Assembly: GCF_029227915.1 (NCBI RefSeq)
Contig: NC_079884.1
Span: 19,346,001-19,410,000 of the forward strand
Length of the DNA: 64,000 nucleotides
Direction: 5' to 3'
From: Hydractinia symbiolongicarpus
Taxonomy: Eukaryota > Cnidaria > Hydrozoa > Anthoathecata > Hydractiniidae
Shown: piece after piece, positions 9,581-21,140 of the stretch
How positions within the stretch are numbered: position 1 is the stretch's first letter
Layout of the letters: each line of letters starts with the position of its first letter
Position numbers and translations under genes: made by a program
The notes under the pieces: generated by a model
The model's input: the letters and a program-made list of their open reading frames with translations, nothing else
Databases searched by the model: none
What the model was told of the DNA's origin: nothing

Positions 9581-12476
9581 CTAAAGGCTTTGATCCTCTA
9601 GCACTACCCTTTTATCGTAGAACGCTGATAGACCCAGCTTGTTTTGTTGATATGTGACTATACCTTGGTTATGTACGCGGAAGCCCACATTTTTAGCGGT
9701 ATCTAGCTCGCCTTTCAGTGCTTCCGTGTACCTTGACCATGTCACCTCTTTTTGCCTTTTCGACATTCCTTTGCAGGAAAATTTCGTGCCGTCTTTTCCT
9801 TAGACGAAATAACACTTTGCGGTCAATGCAATCATCCTCGAACCGATGAATTCTTCTTTGAACAGCCCTCCGGTGCGGCTTGAATATTTATCGGTGACTA
9901 GCCAGTTTTTAACATCCTCATCTTACTGCTTGATTAATTCAGGACGAACAACATCACGTAAGTTATCTCCAGAGATTGCAAAATAGGCACTATCGGTGTC
10001 CATATACACATATTCAAAATTTCGTCGATCTACGTACTTATCCAGGAAGTCATAGTAAAATTCGAGCATCCGCAGCTTGGCCAACTGATATACATATATC
10101 CCGCATTGGTACGCTCTATTAATGGAAACGCCTTGTTTACGCCGTCTTACTTCGTACTCGTCTCCAATTTCTTCAAGATCATCCAGGTATGGGCTCCTCA
10201 TTGCCGCATCTACTACCTTTTCATCCTTTGTAAATGTGGTATTGTTATGTCTCGCCAGATCCGCGATCATTTTTCCATAGAACGAGTTCCCCTTCAGCTT
10301 TGCAGTATCGCCAGCGATGCGCTTGTCAGGATCTTTATCTGCTTTGCAACGCGCGTCCGCTATTTCTTCTGGGAACCAAGCGAATGGTTTACCAGGTGAG
10401 TACTTGAGTATTTGATAACAAGCCGGAATTTTTAATCCATGATTCAGGTACCATTTAAGCAGGTCAGTACAAAGCAGGATCTTCTCAGCTTTTATCACTC
10501 CCCACAGCTTCCTGGTACCCGGGATACGTTTTCGCCCGGTCTTGTTTAAATAATCGTGCATATGCTGAGGAATTTGATTGTCAGCGATCTCTCTAACTAC
10601 GAAAGAACGGGGACATTTCACTGAATTTTTCGTACAACTCAGTAGGCACTTCAATGTCAACTTGGGCAAACCCGAAGAGCGATCCATCAAGAATGTCTCG
10701 CACCAGATCATCTAATTCTTCAGCAGGGTCTGCCCTTTTTATCAACTTCTCTTTACCACAAGGAAAATCTTGTAGCAGAGTGCTTGGATAGAGCATGTTC
10801 GCATCATAGCCCAGTATAGTCTTGCACTTTTTCGGTTCGTTATAAATATGCGATCTGATACCCGTCACATTACTTTTATGGTACCTACAAAATACGATAC
10901 CTGGGCCACCCATCATGCCTGTTTGGAGGAGTTCATAGGCTTCGTTCTTTGTACATATTGTACAACCGTGTTGAACCTGTTTACAATCCTCGCATCGGGC
11001 TTCGTTGCAACGAGCCTCACATTTATGCTTACAGGGATCACCCGGGGCATAGAGCTTTATATCTGGGTTCAACCACAGAGACTTGTTCAGAACGGAGCGC
11101 ATTGACACACCCGGGATGCTCACGGCATCCTTCAAAATGTCAATCCCATCCCTGTAGTATGTATTGCGGGTCTTGTTGACGGCTTCGATAAATGGTATTA
11201 CGTCCCCCATATTGTATTCGGCTAACCAATCCAGCATCGTGACGCATTCTCTTTTATAGAACTCATTTCTGAACGTCTGGTAATCTTCGGGTGATAGGGT
11301 GTTTTAACTACTGAGAGTGCTATAAAACGCCTCATGATCGACTAGCCATCGATGTTTCAACTTTTCGTAGCATGTTAGCCACTCGTATGGAAACACGAGC
11401 TTCTCGAGATTGCAATCCAGCGATTTGCACCATCTTTCATAACTCAAGCCTGGTGCGAGAAAATTATTAATATCGATAAATTTGAACCTCGAGGTGGTTA
11501 GAAACATGTAATCATTATCCTTTTTCGCTACTTTGATATTATCATCATCATCAGTAATTCATTCGACAAAATACCGGTTTATCATGTTGATATCGTATTT
11601 GCCACTGTTAAAGCCTATCACTGTCACTTGATTTATCCATTCATGCCAAGCCTTTTGAGTTTGTTCCGGGAGCATATCGAAATCATCCGGCTTGGGATAT
11701 ATCAGTTCGACTTCTTGGACAAACCTCATTTGTCTCTGCTCCAGTTGCTCAACGAATTTTTGCACAAGCACCTTTGGGTCTTCATTCATGATGAATGTTG
11801 GATGTTCTTGCAGACTATCGTGGATGGCTACACTTACAGGTATATGCTTAGAGATATATGTTAAATCAGGCGTTTGCTGTTGATTCAATGGCGCCAGGAG
11901 GGCCTCGAAATCAAATGTTATAAAATATCGACGAAATTTTTTCTTGAATACCCTCTTAACTTTGGGCGGCTTTTCGCACTCCCATGCAGTGACAAGATTG
12001 TAGCCTAAATACCGAATGTGGTCTTCTTTAAATTTGGTACCATTGAAATTATCTTCGTTGATTCTATTAGGCTGACATGGGCATCCATGCCATTTACAGC
12101 CGTGGTATTCGTATACTGTTTTTGTCTGAGGATCATACCCATCAATCTTGTATACAGCCCCACTGCCGTCGCGTATCACACGTTCTCCCCCATGCCCACA
12201 AAGAGCATGATGTATATGCCTACCTGTTTGCTCAATCCATCGGCATGCCGCGTAACTGAAACCCTTATCGGGATAGAATGCCTTTTCAAAGCTACTCTGC
12301 ATGCGCTCGATCTTTTCACCTTTGCAAATGATTTTGGTTTTGATACCTTCGCATTCATTTTGTTTGTGTCGTGCGAGGTTCTCCGATCTGTTGAATCTTT
12401 GTGTACAAATCTCGCATTTCCAATGCTGCGTCAATACTTCCATTTTCTTGATATAAAAACAATGGCCCTGCATCAT
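9581..12476 (-). pseudogene. Polinton family B DNA polymerase
   Basis: Four main frames (12476-11559, 11507-11304, 11237-10593, 10711-9923) and a tail (to 9581) make one protein-primed-type PolB. Seen in order: a C2H2 finger (CEICTQRFNRSENLARHKQ), YEYHGCKWHGCP, exonuclease motif FITFDFEA, exonuclease motif FNSGKYDINM, a CX3C/CX2C-rich loop near 11040-10960, polymerase motif A YDANMLYPST, motif B KLKGNSFYGKM and motif C YMDTDSAYFA. The C-terminal tail GLSAFYDKRVVL is also typical. It would replicate the element. Breaks include frameshifts between the blocks and an in-frame TAA near 9805, where copy 2 still has a Glu codon. The enzyme is dead as encoded. Confidence 0.93.
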
Positions 12477-13014
12477 ACCAATATTGATCGTGGATTTCAG
12501 TTATGCTTGAGAGTGACCCGGAGCTCTTTGTTTTGTGGTAATTGGCCACATCTCCACCGCCTCAGGAAATTTCGCAGCTAAAGCTGTATACCACCTTCAC
12601 ACGCATGTCTACGTGTGGTGTGATTTTTCGCATAATGGTATCTGTCAATGGCTGGTTAAGGTTTTTGTTGAACCTCCATGTTTTGATGCGGTTTCCGTGT
12701 TCTATCATTTCCGCTTCATCATCAAAAATATTATGGATATTCTCAATTACATCAGTATTGGTGGCATGCTTAGATTCTTTCCCGAACATGTGTTTGAGGT
12801 CCTCAATTCATTGGTATTCATCTTCGATGGTGACCCGTTGAACCTCATCGTGGAGAGTTGGTGTTCCTGAAAATTTGTCCCTGACCTTGTTATAATAGTA
12901 ACTAACGGTATCCTTCACGCTCCTTATTTGGTTAGCGAGAGCTTTGCGAGTTGCCGGTACTGGTGCCGACACGGTATTATATATTTTACTGATTGCATTT
13001 TTGAAAAAATTCAT
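12477..13014 (-). pseudogene. N-terminal module of the Polinton PolB protein
   Basis: The ATG at 13014 starts NFFKNAISKIYN, a short segment matched by SFFRNAISAIYN in copy 2. The track continues in other frames with the block KTWRFNKNLNQPLTDTIM, then VVYSFSC and HKTKSSGSLSSITEI. An in-frame TGA follows the VVYSFSC block. The same blocks occur in copy 2 in the same order. Directly after SLSSITEI the sequence jumps to the block before the C2H2 finger. Copy 2 has about 180 more residues there, so this copy carries an internal deletion of roughly 0.5 kb. The start is supported by TATAATAAAAGG directly before the ATG. Whether it is a separate gene or fused to PolB cannot be decided here. Confidence 0.55.
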
Positions 13015-13026
13015 CCTTTTATTATA

Positions 13027-13259
13027 GGTACATTTTATTCCAACCAGAAAAATTTTTGATTTGGTCAAGGATTGAATAATTGGGGTATTCCCTACTCAAT
13101 TCTATTTTTGTTGATGTCAGCATTATTACTATTATTGCTTTTGCGTATGCGTTGATGACGTCATATGATTTCGTTTTTTACTTGTTTTTGGGATGGGGGG
13201 GTGGTGGAAGTGGTGGAAGCGGGGTTTTTGGGGGTAAAGGTATGAAAAGAACGAAAAAC
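13027..13259. other. Spacer next to Polinton copy 1
   Basis: AT-rich with one TGATGACGTCAT palindrome (about 13154) and a G-rich run near 13190. No gene seen and no clear Polinton terminal repeat. Confidence 0.4.
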
Positions 13260-13600
13260 GTACTTATATTCACTCCCTACTACTACTTGGAACACCTAGG
13301 ACCAATTTAGGTAAGTCTCCCAAACCTGGTTCCCCGTACCCGTTTCGGAATGGGCGGGTTGATGACGTCACCAAAAAACAATTTAAGCACAATATTTCCG
13401 TAACCGTTTGTCAAAAGTACATGATCCTATACATTTTTCTCATCAGTGTGTCAAGCTCTACACATTACAGGCAACGGATAAACATTTTTTGCTAACTTTT
13501 TTTGCATATGCACTGCTGACGTCAGTAAAACACCTAAAACAACTCATTATTTGCATTATTCTTATTCTGCCTAAGTGGATTTTTCCACGGGCCTGATCGA
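13260..13600 (-). repeat. Dispersed repeat family A, reverse copy
   Basis: The segment with CGTTTCGGAATGGGCGGGTT, TGATGACGTCA and ATGATCCTATACATTTT is the reverse complement of 47540-47690. It ends with a TGGATTTTTCCACGG palindrome also seen at 44645 and 57445. Confidence 0.7.
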
Positions 13601-13689
13601 CTACAATCAACGTCACAATATGTTGGGACAAGACAACGAATTTCGAAGTTCGCCACCACAAGTAATCGCGTAGGCTCATTCTGTATTAG

Positions 13690-13890
13690 ATTCACACATT
13701 TTTAAAATGTGCTATTTGTTGCTGACGTCAGCAAGGCCATTAATCACGAATTACCTGACGTGAATTATGTCGGTGTGCGGGCGTGCTAAAGAACTAGCAA
13801 CTTTTCAACACTCTCTGCCTGGCCTGCTTGTGTGCAAAAGTAGCGACTTTGCAGCCTGCCGGCTGCAGAGTATTGACTATTTGACTCTTT
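13690..13890 (-). repeat. Dispersed repeat family B, reverse copy
   Basis: Shares the order TTTTAAAATGTG, GCTGACGTCAGCAA, ACGTGAATTAT, CTAGCAAC and GCCTGGCC in reverse orientation with 41500-41790 and 44370-44640. Confidence 0.6.
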
Positions 13891-13987
13891 TGTCCATATT
13901 TGGACAATGAGTAAAAAACTGCCTTAGTATCAATATTTTTGTCCACGATTGTAGTCTCTTATAATAATAGGAAGCTTCTGTCTGTCT

Positions 13988-14300
13988 CCCAGTGGGCACA
14001 ACAACGTTATTTTAACGTTGAATTAACGTCCATTCGTAACGTTAGAATAATATGAAGAAACGTTATTTGAACGTTTATACAACGTTGTATTAACGTTGAT
14101 CTAACCTTTAGTTATGCGAAACGAAGAAAACGTTATTTTATTTTAAACGTTATTTTAACGCTATCATTACGTTAAACAAACGTTAATATAACCTTTTCGT
14201 ATGCGACGTTGTTTTAACTTTATAGAAAACGTTATTTTAACGTTATTACTCTGTGAATCACCGTTGATATAACCTTCTCCAAAGTTCGTATGCGACGTTA
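13988..14300. repeat. Left AACGTT-rich arm
   Basis: I count about 12 AACGTT hexamers in some 300 bases, many as AACGTTATTTTAACGTT pairs. AACGTT is its own reverse complement. Confidence 0.85.
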
Positions 14301-15322
14301 TTTGCTAGGAAAAAAGAAGGTCTATGAAAAAGCAATTCTGAAAAAAAAAAATATTATCTTTAAATACGTACAAAACATATAATTAAAAAATGCTTTCAAA
14401 CATGCATATAAAAAATGGTTAAAAATTGTCTTGAAATGTACATAAAAATATGATTAAATAATCTCTTTACTTCAGATATGTAGACAAAATGTCTGTATTT
14501 ACTGTTGGGTTTTTCTCCCAACCCCGTTTGCTCGATCTGCTCCATTTTAATGTGCGTCATGATCACCGATTATACTTCCATTTGATTACCAGTTTGATAA
14601 TTATACATTTTTCACCAGTAATAGCTTTGAAAAGGTTCAACTTTTTAAAGGAAAGTTTTTTTTCATGCCACGTATACTGTAAGCTGTTAGCCATAAGCCT
14701 ATAAACAAATGTAATCTATATTTAGTTGACAACATGTCAAGAAACATAATAAACTCACTAGCAAAGCTTTTCTCGGCTAAAATTTCACTTATTGGCACCT
14801 GAAATTTAATAAGGATATTGATAGAAGAGGGTATTTAATCCTTATTGTCAAGGGTATGTGCTTAACCACGAAAATGTTCCATCGAAATGTGCAAAAACGT
14901 TTTCTAACACCTTTCATTGATACCGCGAATATTGACTCGAACTGACAAAAAGATGGCAGTATGGTGCATCTTAAGTTTTTCTTCTATCTCGTTGAGTTTT
15001 TCGACAGTTTCTAATATATCTATTTTTACTGCATCATCTTCATTTGAATTTGATTGATTGTTTTTATGAAGTATATGTTCAATTTTGACAATCTAGAAAG
15101 TACTTTTATCTGGAACTGAAGATTTGACTGATACAGTACACACAAAAGCACACCTAACACTTGACCTGAGCATGTAGCTACCATTATTTTCTTAAAAAAC
15201 CTGCAGCTATAGAAAAAATGTAAATTTACTTACTTGCGGCAGATAGGAAAAGTTTGCTGACACTGCACAGTCAAGACCAATTTAAAAGTACTTAATAAAG
15301 CATAATGTTATGATTATTAAAT
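14301..15322. other. AT-rich interior of the AACGTT element, no gene seen
   Basis: A-rich and T-rich sequence without a convincing coding frame or RNA gene. The 71-codon plus-strand frame at 14489 has no recognisable features. Confidence 0.4.
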
Positions 15323-15545
15323 TTACATTAGAAAAAAACAGGGTATATATTCTAAAAAAATATGGTCATAATAAGGACACAAAACTTCTTCATATCCAAC
15401 AACATCCTCATCCCAAAGGGATAAGAAATCGATAAACGTACGATCATCTAACACACTACGCAAAACAAAAGGACCTGTATAAAGTATAAATTGACGCAAC
15501 TCAGTTGCTTTCCAACGTTTTAAATCTGCCAAACTTCTTGGTAAA
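15323..15545 (-). pseudogene. Transposase C-terminal fragment (DUF4218/EnSpm-like region)
   Basis: The frame reads [18 protein letters not shown], then [19 protein letters not shown], to a stop at 15323. The pattern R-S-L-x-D-L-x-x-W-K-A-T-E-x-R-x-F-x-x-Y-x-G-P is one I associate with an EnSpm/CACTA-type transposase domain widespread in animals. A pyrimidine-rich stretch ending in AG just upstream (about 15546-15560) could be a splice acceptor, so this may be one exon. The other exons are not visible. It may be part of the transposition gene of the surrounding element or an older insertion. Confidence 0.5.
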
Positions 15546-16079
15546 GGAAATGAGGTACTTCATTTACTTTACTGTCATAACTTAGGTAACCAAAAACACA
15601 AAAACAATTTTGCACTAAGAAAATACATACAAAAGATAGATAAATACACAAATTAATAAAATAAAAACAAATAATATCCAAATTCTTACCGATAAGAGCA
15701 GTAACTCAAATGTATGTGTACAGACAGCTTCATAATTCGTTGTGATAAGAAGTTCGTTAGCTCTTGCGCGCCAATTTATGTCGTGGCCACACTAACCACG
15801 TAACATTTATAATTTTTATTTTTCATCAACATTTATTTAACTAAATAATTTTTTTACAATACAAAACTAAAGGACGTGGACGTTATACGTGGAAAGATAA
15901 AAAAAAACATTGATAGTTGACATTACCGGACGACACAACATAAAATAAACTAAAATATCGATTTAACAGTTCAACTTTCTCGGATTATTGCTAACTCATT
16001 TGTAATCCGCACGTCGTAGTCGCACATACTACGGACGGAATATTTTCTGGAATCACGCAGACATAGAATGGCCGAACGC
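15546..16079. other. AT-rich spacer between transposase fragment and RT
   Basis: No coding frame or RNA gene recognised. Contains several A-runs and a GTGGCCAC/ACCACGT stretch near 15783. Confidence 0.4.
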
Positions 16080-18658
16080 ACCAAACTAAACGAAATTTTG
16101 CGTGATCATGTCGGCTAGTCTGAATACGAAAACACTTGTTTCTCGAATCATACCCCCGTTGATGCTAAATATCAAAGGTGTCCCATGTTCGACGTCTATG
16201 ATGCGTCTGTTATAAGATCTTTTTTTTTTCTTTTTCTTGAGAAGTAAATAATGATGACATTGTTTGGCGTCGATAACTTGGAGCAATGTGATTAAAAATT
16301 CTTACATCTAAAAATTCTCGTTGTCCTCTCTGCCAAAAACTTCTTACACTTATGTCAGGGGAACGGGGAAAATCAGTTGCTTCAGTGGTCAGGGGAATCA
16401 GGAGAGGTTCACAGCGTATGTCTCTGCATACTTCCTGCAATAAGGTAACCATCAGATCGCGCAGTTCGTTGTGTCGAATATTCACGAAACCACCAACATG
16501 ACATGACAATGCATGCTCAATCGAATTTTGTTTGCCACAAGCACAAACTAGTGGCAATCCTTTAATGCTCCATCCGTAACGTAAAGAAATACTGTCAAGA
16601 AATTCACGCTTATTTAGGCAAAATCCATGGTCTTTTAATGGTAGAGTTGTTAACCAACTAGAAGCACCATTCGACCTTGCAATTTAATTTTGCTTCATCT
16701 TGGGATAATCGTGTCGTCACATCTTTTAGCATGTTTAAATAGAATACACTTCTTTCCCTGGACACCTTTGACTTAATTTGTTTGCTCGTCAAAGCACTTG
16801 TTGTCACCATCACGTTTTGATGCATTATCTCTTTCGTAAGTTCGTTGGTGACAAGTTTTGAAAATTCATAATCCATTTTCGTGATCTCAACAACATTTAT
16901 CAAACCAAGGCCTCCCATTTTCAACGGAAGAGACAACAATACTCTCTCGTCATCGCTACATGCCCTTTCATCACATAAGGCTGGGATCAATTTTGTGCGA
17001 ATTACATTTTCTACTGGTTGCAACAACTCCGAAATACCAGGTATTGTACGAATATAATATTTAAATTTATGCCTGTATCCAGATATAAAGGCAGAATAAG
17101 CAGCTTGAGGTTGAAACTCTGCTTTTGCTGATCAGCAGTTCGTTCATACATGTATTGGCAAGTCTTCTACGTAACGTTTCTTGTATTTAAGGGAACCAAT
17201 TGAGCCGCCAAGATGTTTTCTTCCTTCCGATGTTATGTTGATGTTAAAGCTTTTGAATACCTCTCTAGCCATCTCCTCCTTGTCAGCTTTAACTATCAGC
17301 CATGATTTAGGCGCTTCTGGACACTAGCCAATTAACGGACCCTTTTCGATAAGCTTTTGCCACAAATTTTTTAAACGGTCCAGCTCCCCTCCCAGCGCTG
17401 ATATCATCAGCATAAGCTACATACTTTACCTCGTGTATCATTAACACTTCTAGCAGCGGGCGAATACCAAGTGCATATATTGCCATCGCTGTAGGATCTC
17501 CCTGAGTGGTTCCCTCACAAGATGATATCTCCAGTCCACTAGTAACAAATAATCTCGCTTGAGTCTGATAGCAGTTGGTAACATAAATAACTAGTTTCGG
17601 ACAAATAATTTCAGATTGTGCAATAAAATATATCCGCATATATCGAATATATCCGGAGTCTTGTCCAGCACATAGTTGGAGATTTCCAGCTGCATCGATA
17701 ATGTCGCGTTTACCAAGACACATTATGGATTTGCCAATGATTCGTCTTAATACCTCCCCAATACCAGTGGGGCGCATACCAGGTGATTTGTCCAAGGGTA
17801 TGAGGCGACAAACAGTTAGCATTTTAGAGAATTGTCTCTCTCAGTAACTTCTTCTATACACAAGGTTCTAGTCATTTTAGCGATAGCATTGCATATATCT
17901 CTAGAGTATGAACCAAATGATTTTGACACCAATATTCTTCTCCACCTATCAGCGTCCAGATTTGATGGTCCAGCAGCACCTTTCGTTCTCAAGGCAGCTT
18001 TTCGTATCGCATCACCGGTTAATTCATTAAATGCAGCACTATCAATCAATTCAACAGGTCCTTGAAGAAGAAATTCATCAAAACGTTCTTTCACCGCAGG
18101 GTGTTTCATTTTCAAAATTCTTTCAGTATCATCATTAATTTGCAATATGCGCCTGTTTTCCTTCACATGATAGTAGCTTCAATGCCGCGTTCACTTTTTC
18201 TGAAAACATCAAATCTCTAAAAGATTTTGCTAGAGATTCTGTCGACATTTGATTTCTGCCAGCTATTAGATTTTTTTGAATCGCTTCAAGCAATTAGAGT
18301 GTTCTTTTGATTTTGATGTCCTGCTTGGTTTCTGTAAAAGAAGGGAAGGCATGACCATCAGCGCTTTAATAGCCACATTCCGTAATGCGCTGTTGTTGTT
18401 CCATGAGTCTACCAGTCTCGTGCATTCAGCAATGAATTTCTTTCCAGCAGAGCCGCTCGGCAAAATAAACATATTCCGTCTCCATTTGACCACTTCATCG
18501 TACGTAGCATTTAGGATAACTGTCAAATCATGGATCGTATGATGACCCCAAATTTCTTTAAAACGTAAAGATGATGGCACTGCTTTCGTCAAAACATCAC
18601 CGTTGTAAAGCGCTGTAGTCGCTTCACTGTCATTTCCGTTATCTTCCAAATTCTGTTT
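16080..18658 (-). pseudogene. Reverse transcriptase with zinc-knuckle and restriction-like nuclease tail
   Basis: Decayed frames (18649-18266, 18166-17816, 17822-17307, 17290-17150, 17026-16658, 16557-16086) give one protein. The blocks seen are AALRTKGAAGPSNLDADRWR; LIPLDKSPGMRPTGIGEVLR with RRIIGK; EGTTQGDPTAMAIYALG (motif B); YVAYADDISAG (motif C); KSWLIVK and LGGSIGS (thumb). Then come CACGKQNSIEHALSC (C-x-C...H...C knuckle) and PDISVRSFW...REFLDVRIFN, a PD-(D/E)xK-like nuclease. This plan resembles R2/CRE-type retroelements. The stretch where motif A (its catalytic Asp) should be, between CAGQDSGYIRYMRI and EIICPKLVIYV, is missing about 30 residues. The 5' end has an acceptor-like AAACAG at 18650, so an upstream exon is possible. 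Confidence 0.8.
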
Positions 18659-19024
18659 TAAATTAAAATTTATAATTTATATATAAATTTAAATTTATTT
18701 ATATTTATTTATATTTATATTATATTTATTTATATTTAAATTTATAATTACTTTTTGAACAAAGCTCCAAGTGCGATTGGCCATAATTAAAATTTTGCGC
18801 TCCATCGAATGTATTATTTGTCTCTCCTTCGAAGAAAGTGATTTTTAGAACGAAAATCTTTAACTACTCTGAATTTAATTTTCACTATATAAGTAACAGT
18901 TAATGTCACAACGGGAAAGTTTCCGTGACAAAAAGGTCTTTTGTGTGATAATTTTTGTATATGATTTTATCAGCCAGAGATGTTAGCTTAGGTATAAGAT
19001 GCTAGCTGGCCGTACCTGTCACTC
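18659..19024. other. Very AT-rich spacer inside the AACGTT element
   Basis: 18660-18760 is an almost pure A/T run of TTTATA and AAATTTA units. No gene seen. Confidence 0.5.
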
Positions 19025-19648
19025 AACGTACTGTACAAAACGTTACGCAAACGTTATTACAACAGTTATATAATGTTACATTTTCACGCTCAGATTAAAG
19101 TTTGACACCGTCTTTCACACCGGTCGTTGTCTTTCAACGCAAACGTCTTTATAACGTTCCTTAACGTTAGTAATACGCCGTTTGAACGTTATTTTAACGT
19201 TGAAGCAACGTTACCAACTTGGTGCTCGGCTTGAAATTGGTCGCCGTCTTTCAACGCCGGTCGTTGGCATTCAACGGAAACTTTATTTTAACGTTGAAAT
19301 AACGTTTATTTTAAAGTTATTTAACCCTTAATTTGCAAATGTTTTATCAAATTTACACTGTTTTAAAACAACAGTAACGTTATCTTAACGTTAAAGCAAC
19401 GTTTATTTTAAAGTTATTTAACCCTTAATTTGCAAATGTTTTATCAAATTTGAAACGTTATTTTAACGTTGGAATAGCGTCATTGGTTTGAACGTTTATA
19501 TTATGTTTCAAAAATAACGTTGATTTAACGTTATCATAGAAATGTTACAGACGACAACGTTAATATAACGTTAAAATTTGGTTATATAACGTTACAACCA
19601 AAATATAACGTTATTTTAACGTTTTAATAACGTTATGTGCCCACTGGG
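19025..19648. repeat. Right AACGTT-rich arm with an internal direct repeat
   Basis: I count about 23 AACGTT hexamers. A segment of some 50 bases (TTTAAAGTTATTTAACCCTT ... TTTTATCAAATTT) is present twice, at about 19312 and 19410. Confidence 0.85.
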
Positions 19649-21140
19649 CTGTGACTTTTGCAAAGTGTATTTTTCATACTTTTCTTTAACAAAGTTCATA
19701 AGACATCACCTATAAAATTTTTCTATAATATACCATACTTTGACAGTAATATAATATTGACGTGAAAGGAAAGTATTAAGATCAGTGAAGACAATTGCAA
19801 GAATAAAAATTCGTGTTTTTTTCCACGCCTGTTGCTCTTTAATATGTTATTAAAGAACATTCGTCAAAAGGGAAATGAAGATTTTCTGTGTTACAAAGAC
19901 ATACAAGGACAATTATATAATATAGCCTGGGAACCTGGCGTTGTTACGGCACCAGTAATTAAGCGTTGAACACCACGTTGTTCGCTTCGCAGGTAGTCAA
20001 TGTTGTCCATTGGGGTTGTGGACTTTTAGTACAGGCACATGTGTGTCACAAATCCAGTGAAGTGCTTATGGCAATAAAATTGCCGTAAGTTGAACGTAAG
20101 CTGTACGTTGAACTTCAGGTTAAGCGATGAAGTGCAGATAAACCGTGCTACATATTTAGGTGGACTCCTTTAGTACAGGTATACAGTATGTGGCAAATCC
20201 AGTAAAGCGCTCACAGCAATTTTGATGTGACATATTATGCAGAAATTAACTGTCCCACAACTTTAGTTGAAATAAAAACACAGGTTGACAACACAACTGT
20301 TGTTAACCCGCCGTAGCTAGAACACAACACAACTGTTGTTAACCCGTCGTAGCAAGAACAACAGGCCGGTATTTGGCTACTTTCACTTTCTAGTCAGATT
20401 TCAGGAACAACGCTAGCTAGCTAAATGGCTTTAGGATGCCCCTTAAAGTCTTCTCTTGTAGCCCAAATCTTAAAAATTAAGACTTATACGTGGCTAGAAA
20501 ACGTGACGACATACCTATCTTTAACATGCAAAAACAAATATTAAAAATTATAATTAAAAAACTTTTAAAAGACAAAAGGGTCAACAAAAACAGACGTTCA
20601 AACGTCCACGCTACAGCTTCCAAAATGGCTATTACTTCCGTAGCTCTGAGGGCTGCGAATAAACTTCTTGATTGGCTATTCGACTGGTTTACTAAGCGCT
20701 AGCGATATCACAACAAACTCGGTAAAAATCGGGTTTTGCAAGGATTACGAAATAAAGCTGCGCGCAGCCATTTTAAACACAAAGAATACGGCTTTAAATT
20801 AAAAAGATATTTTTCTGTCTTAAAAACGTATTTATTTTTTCCCATATCGCATTTTCTTGAATAGGAGCCCCGTCTTGGAATAGAAAAGCCGCAATTGGGG
20901 GATTAATTTTAAGACATTATTTCAGTTGCTCTCTATAATTATATTTAATTCCTTCAAGTGCACACGACTTCCGCCTTTGAATTATAGCCACAAATGTTAA
21001 AGAGTAAAAAATGCACTTCTTCAGAAGAAAAGCCATTTTAGCATTTTTGGGGAAATATAATGCAAAATGAATTCTTTCCAAATTGTGATATCTGTAAATA
21101 TTACGGATACAATTATAAGTGCACATAAAGCACATTTGGT
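19649..21140. other. Spacer 3' of the trihelix gene
   Basis: Contains two diverged copies of a segment TTTAGTACAGG...CAAATCCAGT(G/A)AAG (20026 and 20169) and a tandem duplication at 20287-20359. A possible poly(A) signal for the minus-strand gene (AATAAA) lies near 20830. No gene seen with confidence. Confidence 0.4.
20287..20359. repeat. Two-copy tandem repeat
   Basis: ACACAACTGTTGTTAACCCG is present twice with period about 38, followed by CCGTAGCTAGAAC and TCGTAGCAAGAAC respectively. Confidence 0.8.

Larger units (their letters stand above)
1915..13026 (-). mobile_element. Polinton/Maverick-type element, copy 1, split by a Copia insertion
   Basis: A minus-strand block runs in this order: N-terminal module, protein-primed-type family B DNA polymerase, Cys-rich small protein, two membrane proteins, a small conserved protein, an A32-like packaging ATPase and the 94+ residue protein. 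This gene set is typical of cnidarian Polintons (large virus-like self-synthesising transposons). No retroviral-type integrase, capsid or adenain protease gene was found, and the outer inverted repeats were not located. Many genes carry frame breaks, so the copy is dead. Left and right limits are those of the recognisable genes. Confidence 0.85.
13988..19648. mobile_element. 5.7-kb terminal-inverted-repeat element with AACGTT-rich arms
   Basis: Both ends read inward as CCCAGTGGGCACA followed by AACGTTATT and more AACGTT units, so the element has inverted ends. The left flank ends ...TCTGTCT and the right flank begins CTGTGAC. A 2-bp CT duplication is possible but not proven. The element sits at the end of a family A/B repeat. 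Inside are a minus-strand reverse transcriptase pseudogene and a separate transposase fragment. I cannot name a superfamily from the ends alone. Confidence 0.65.

Noticed and set aside
20490-20702. 70-codon Lys/Arg-rich plus-strand frame
   Set aside because: It has no ATG start, no motif and no partner exons. Kept out as unsupported.
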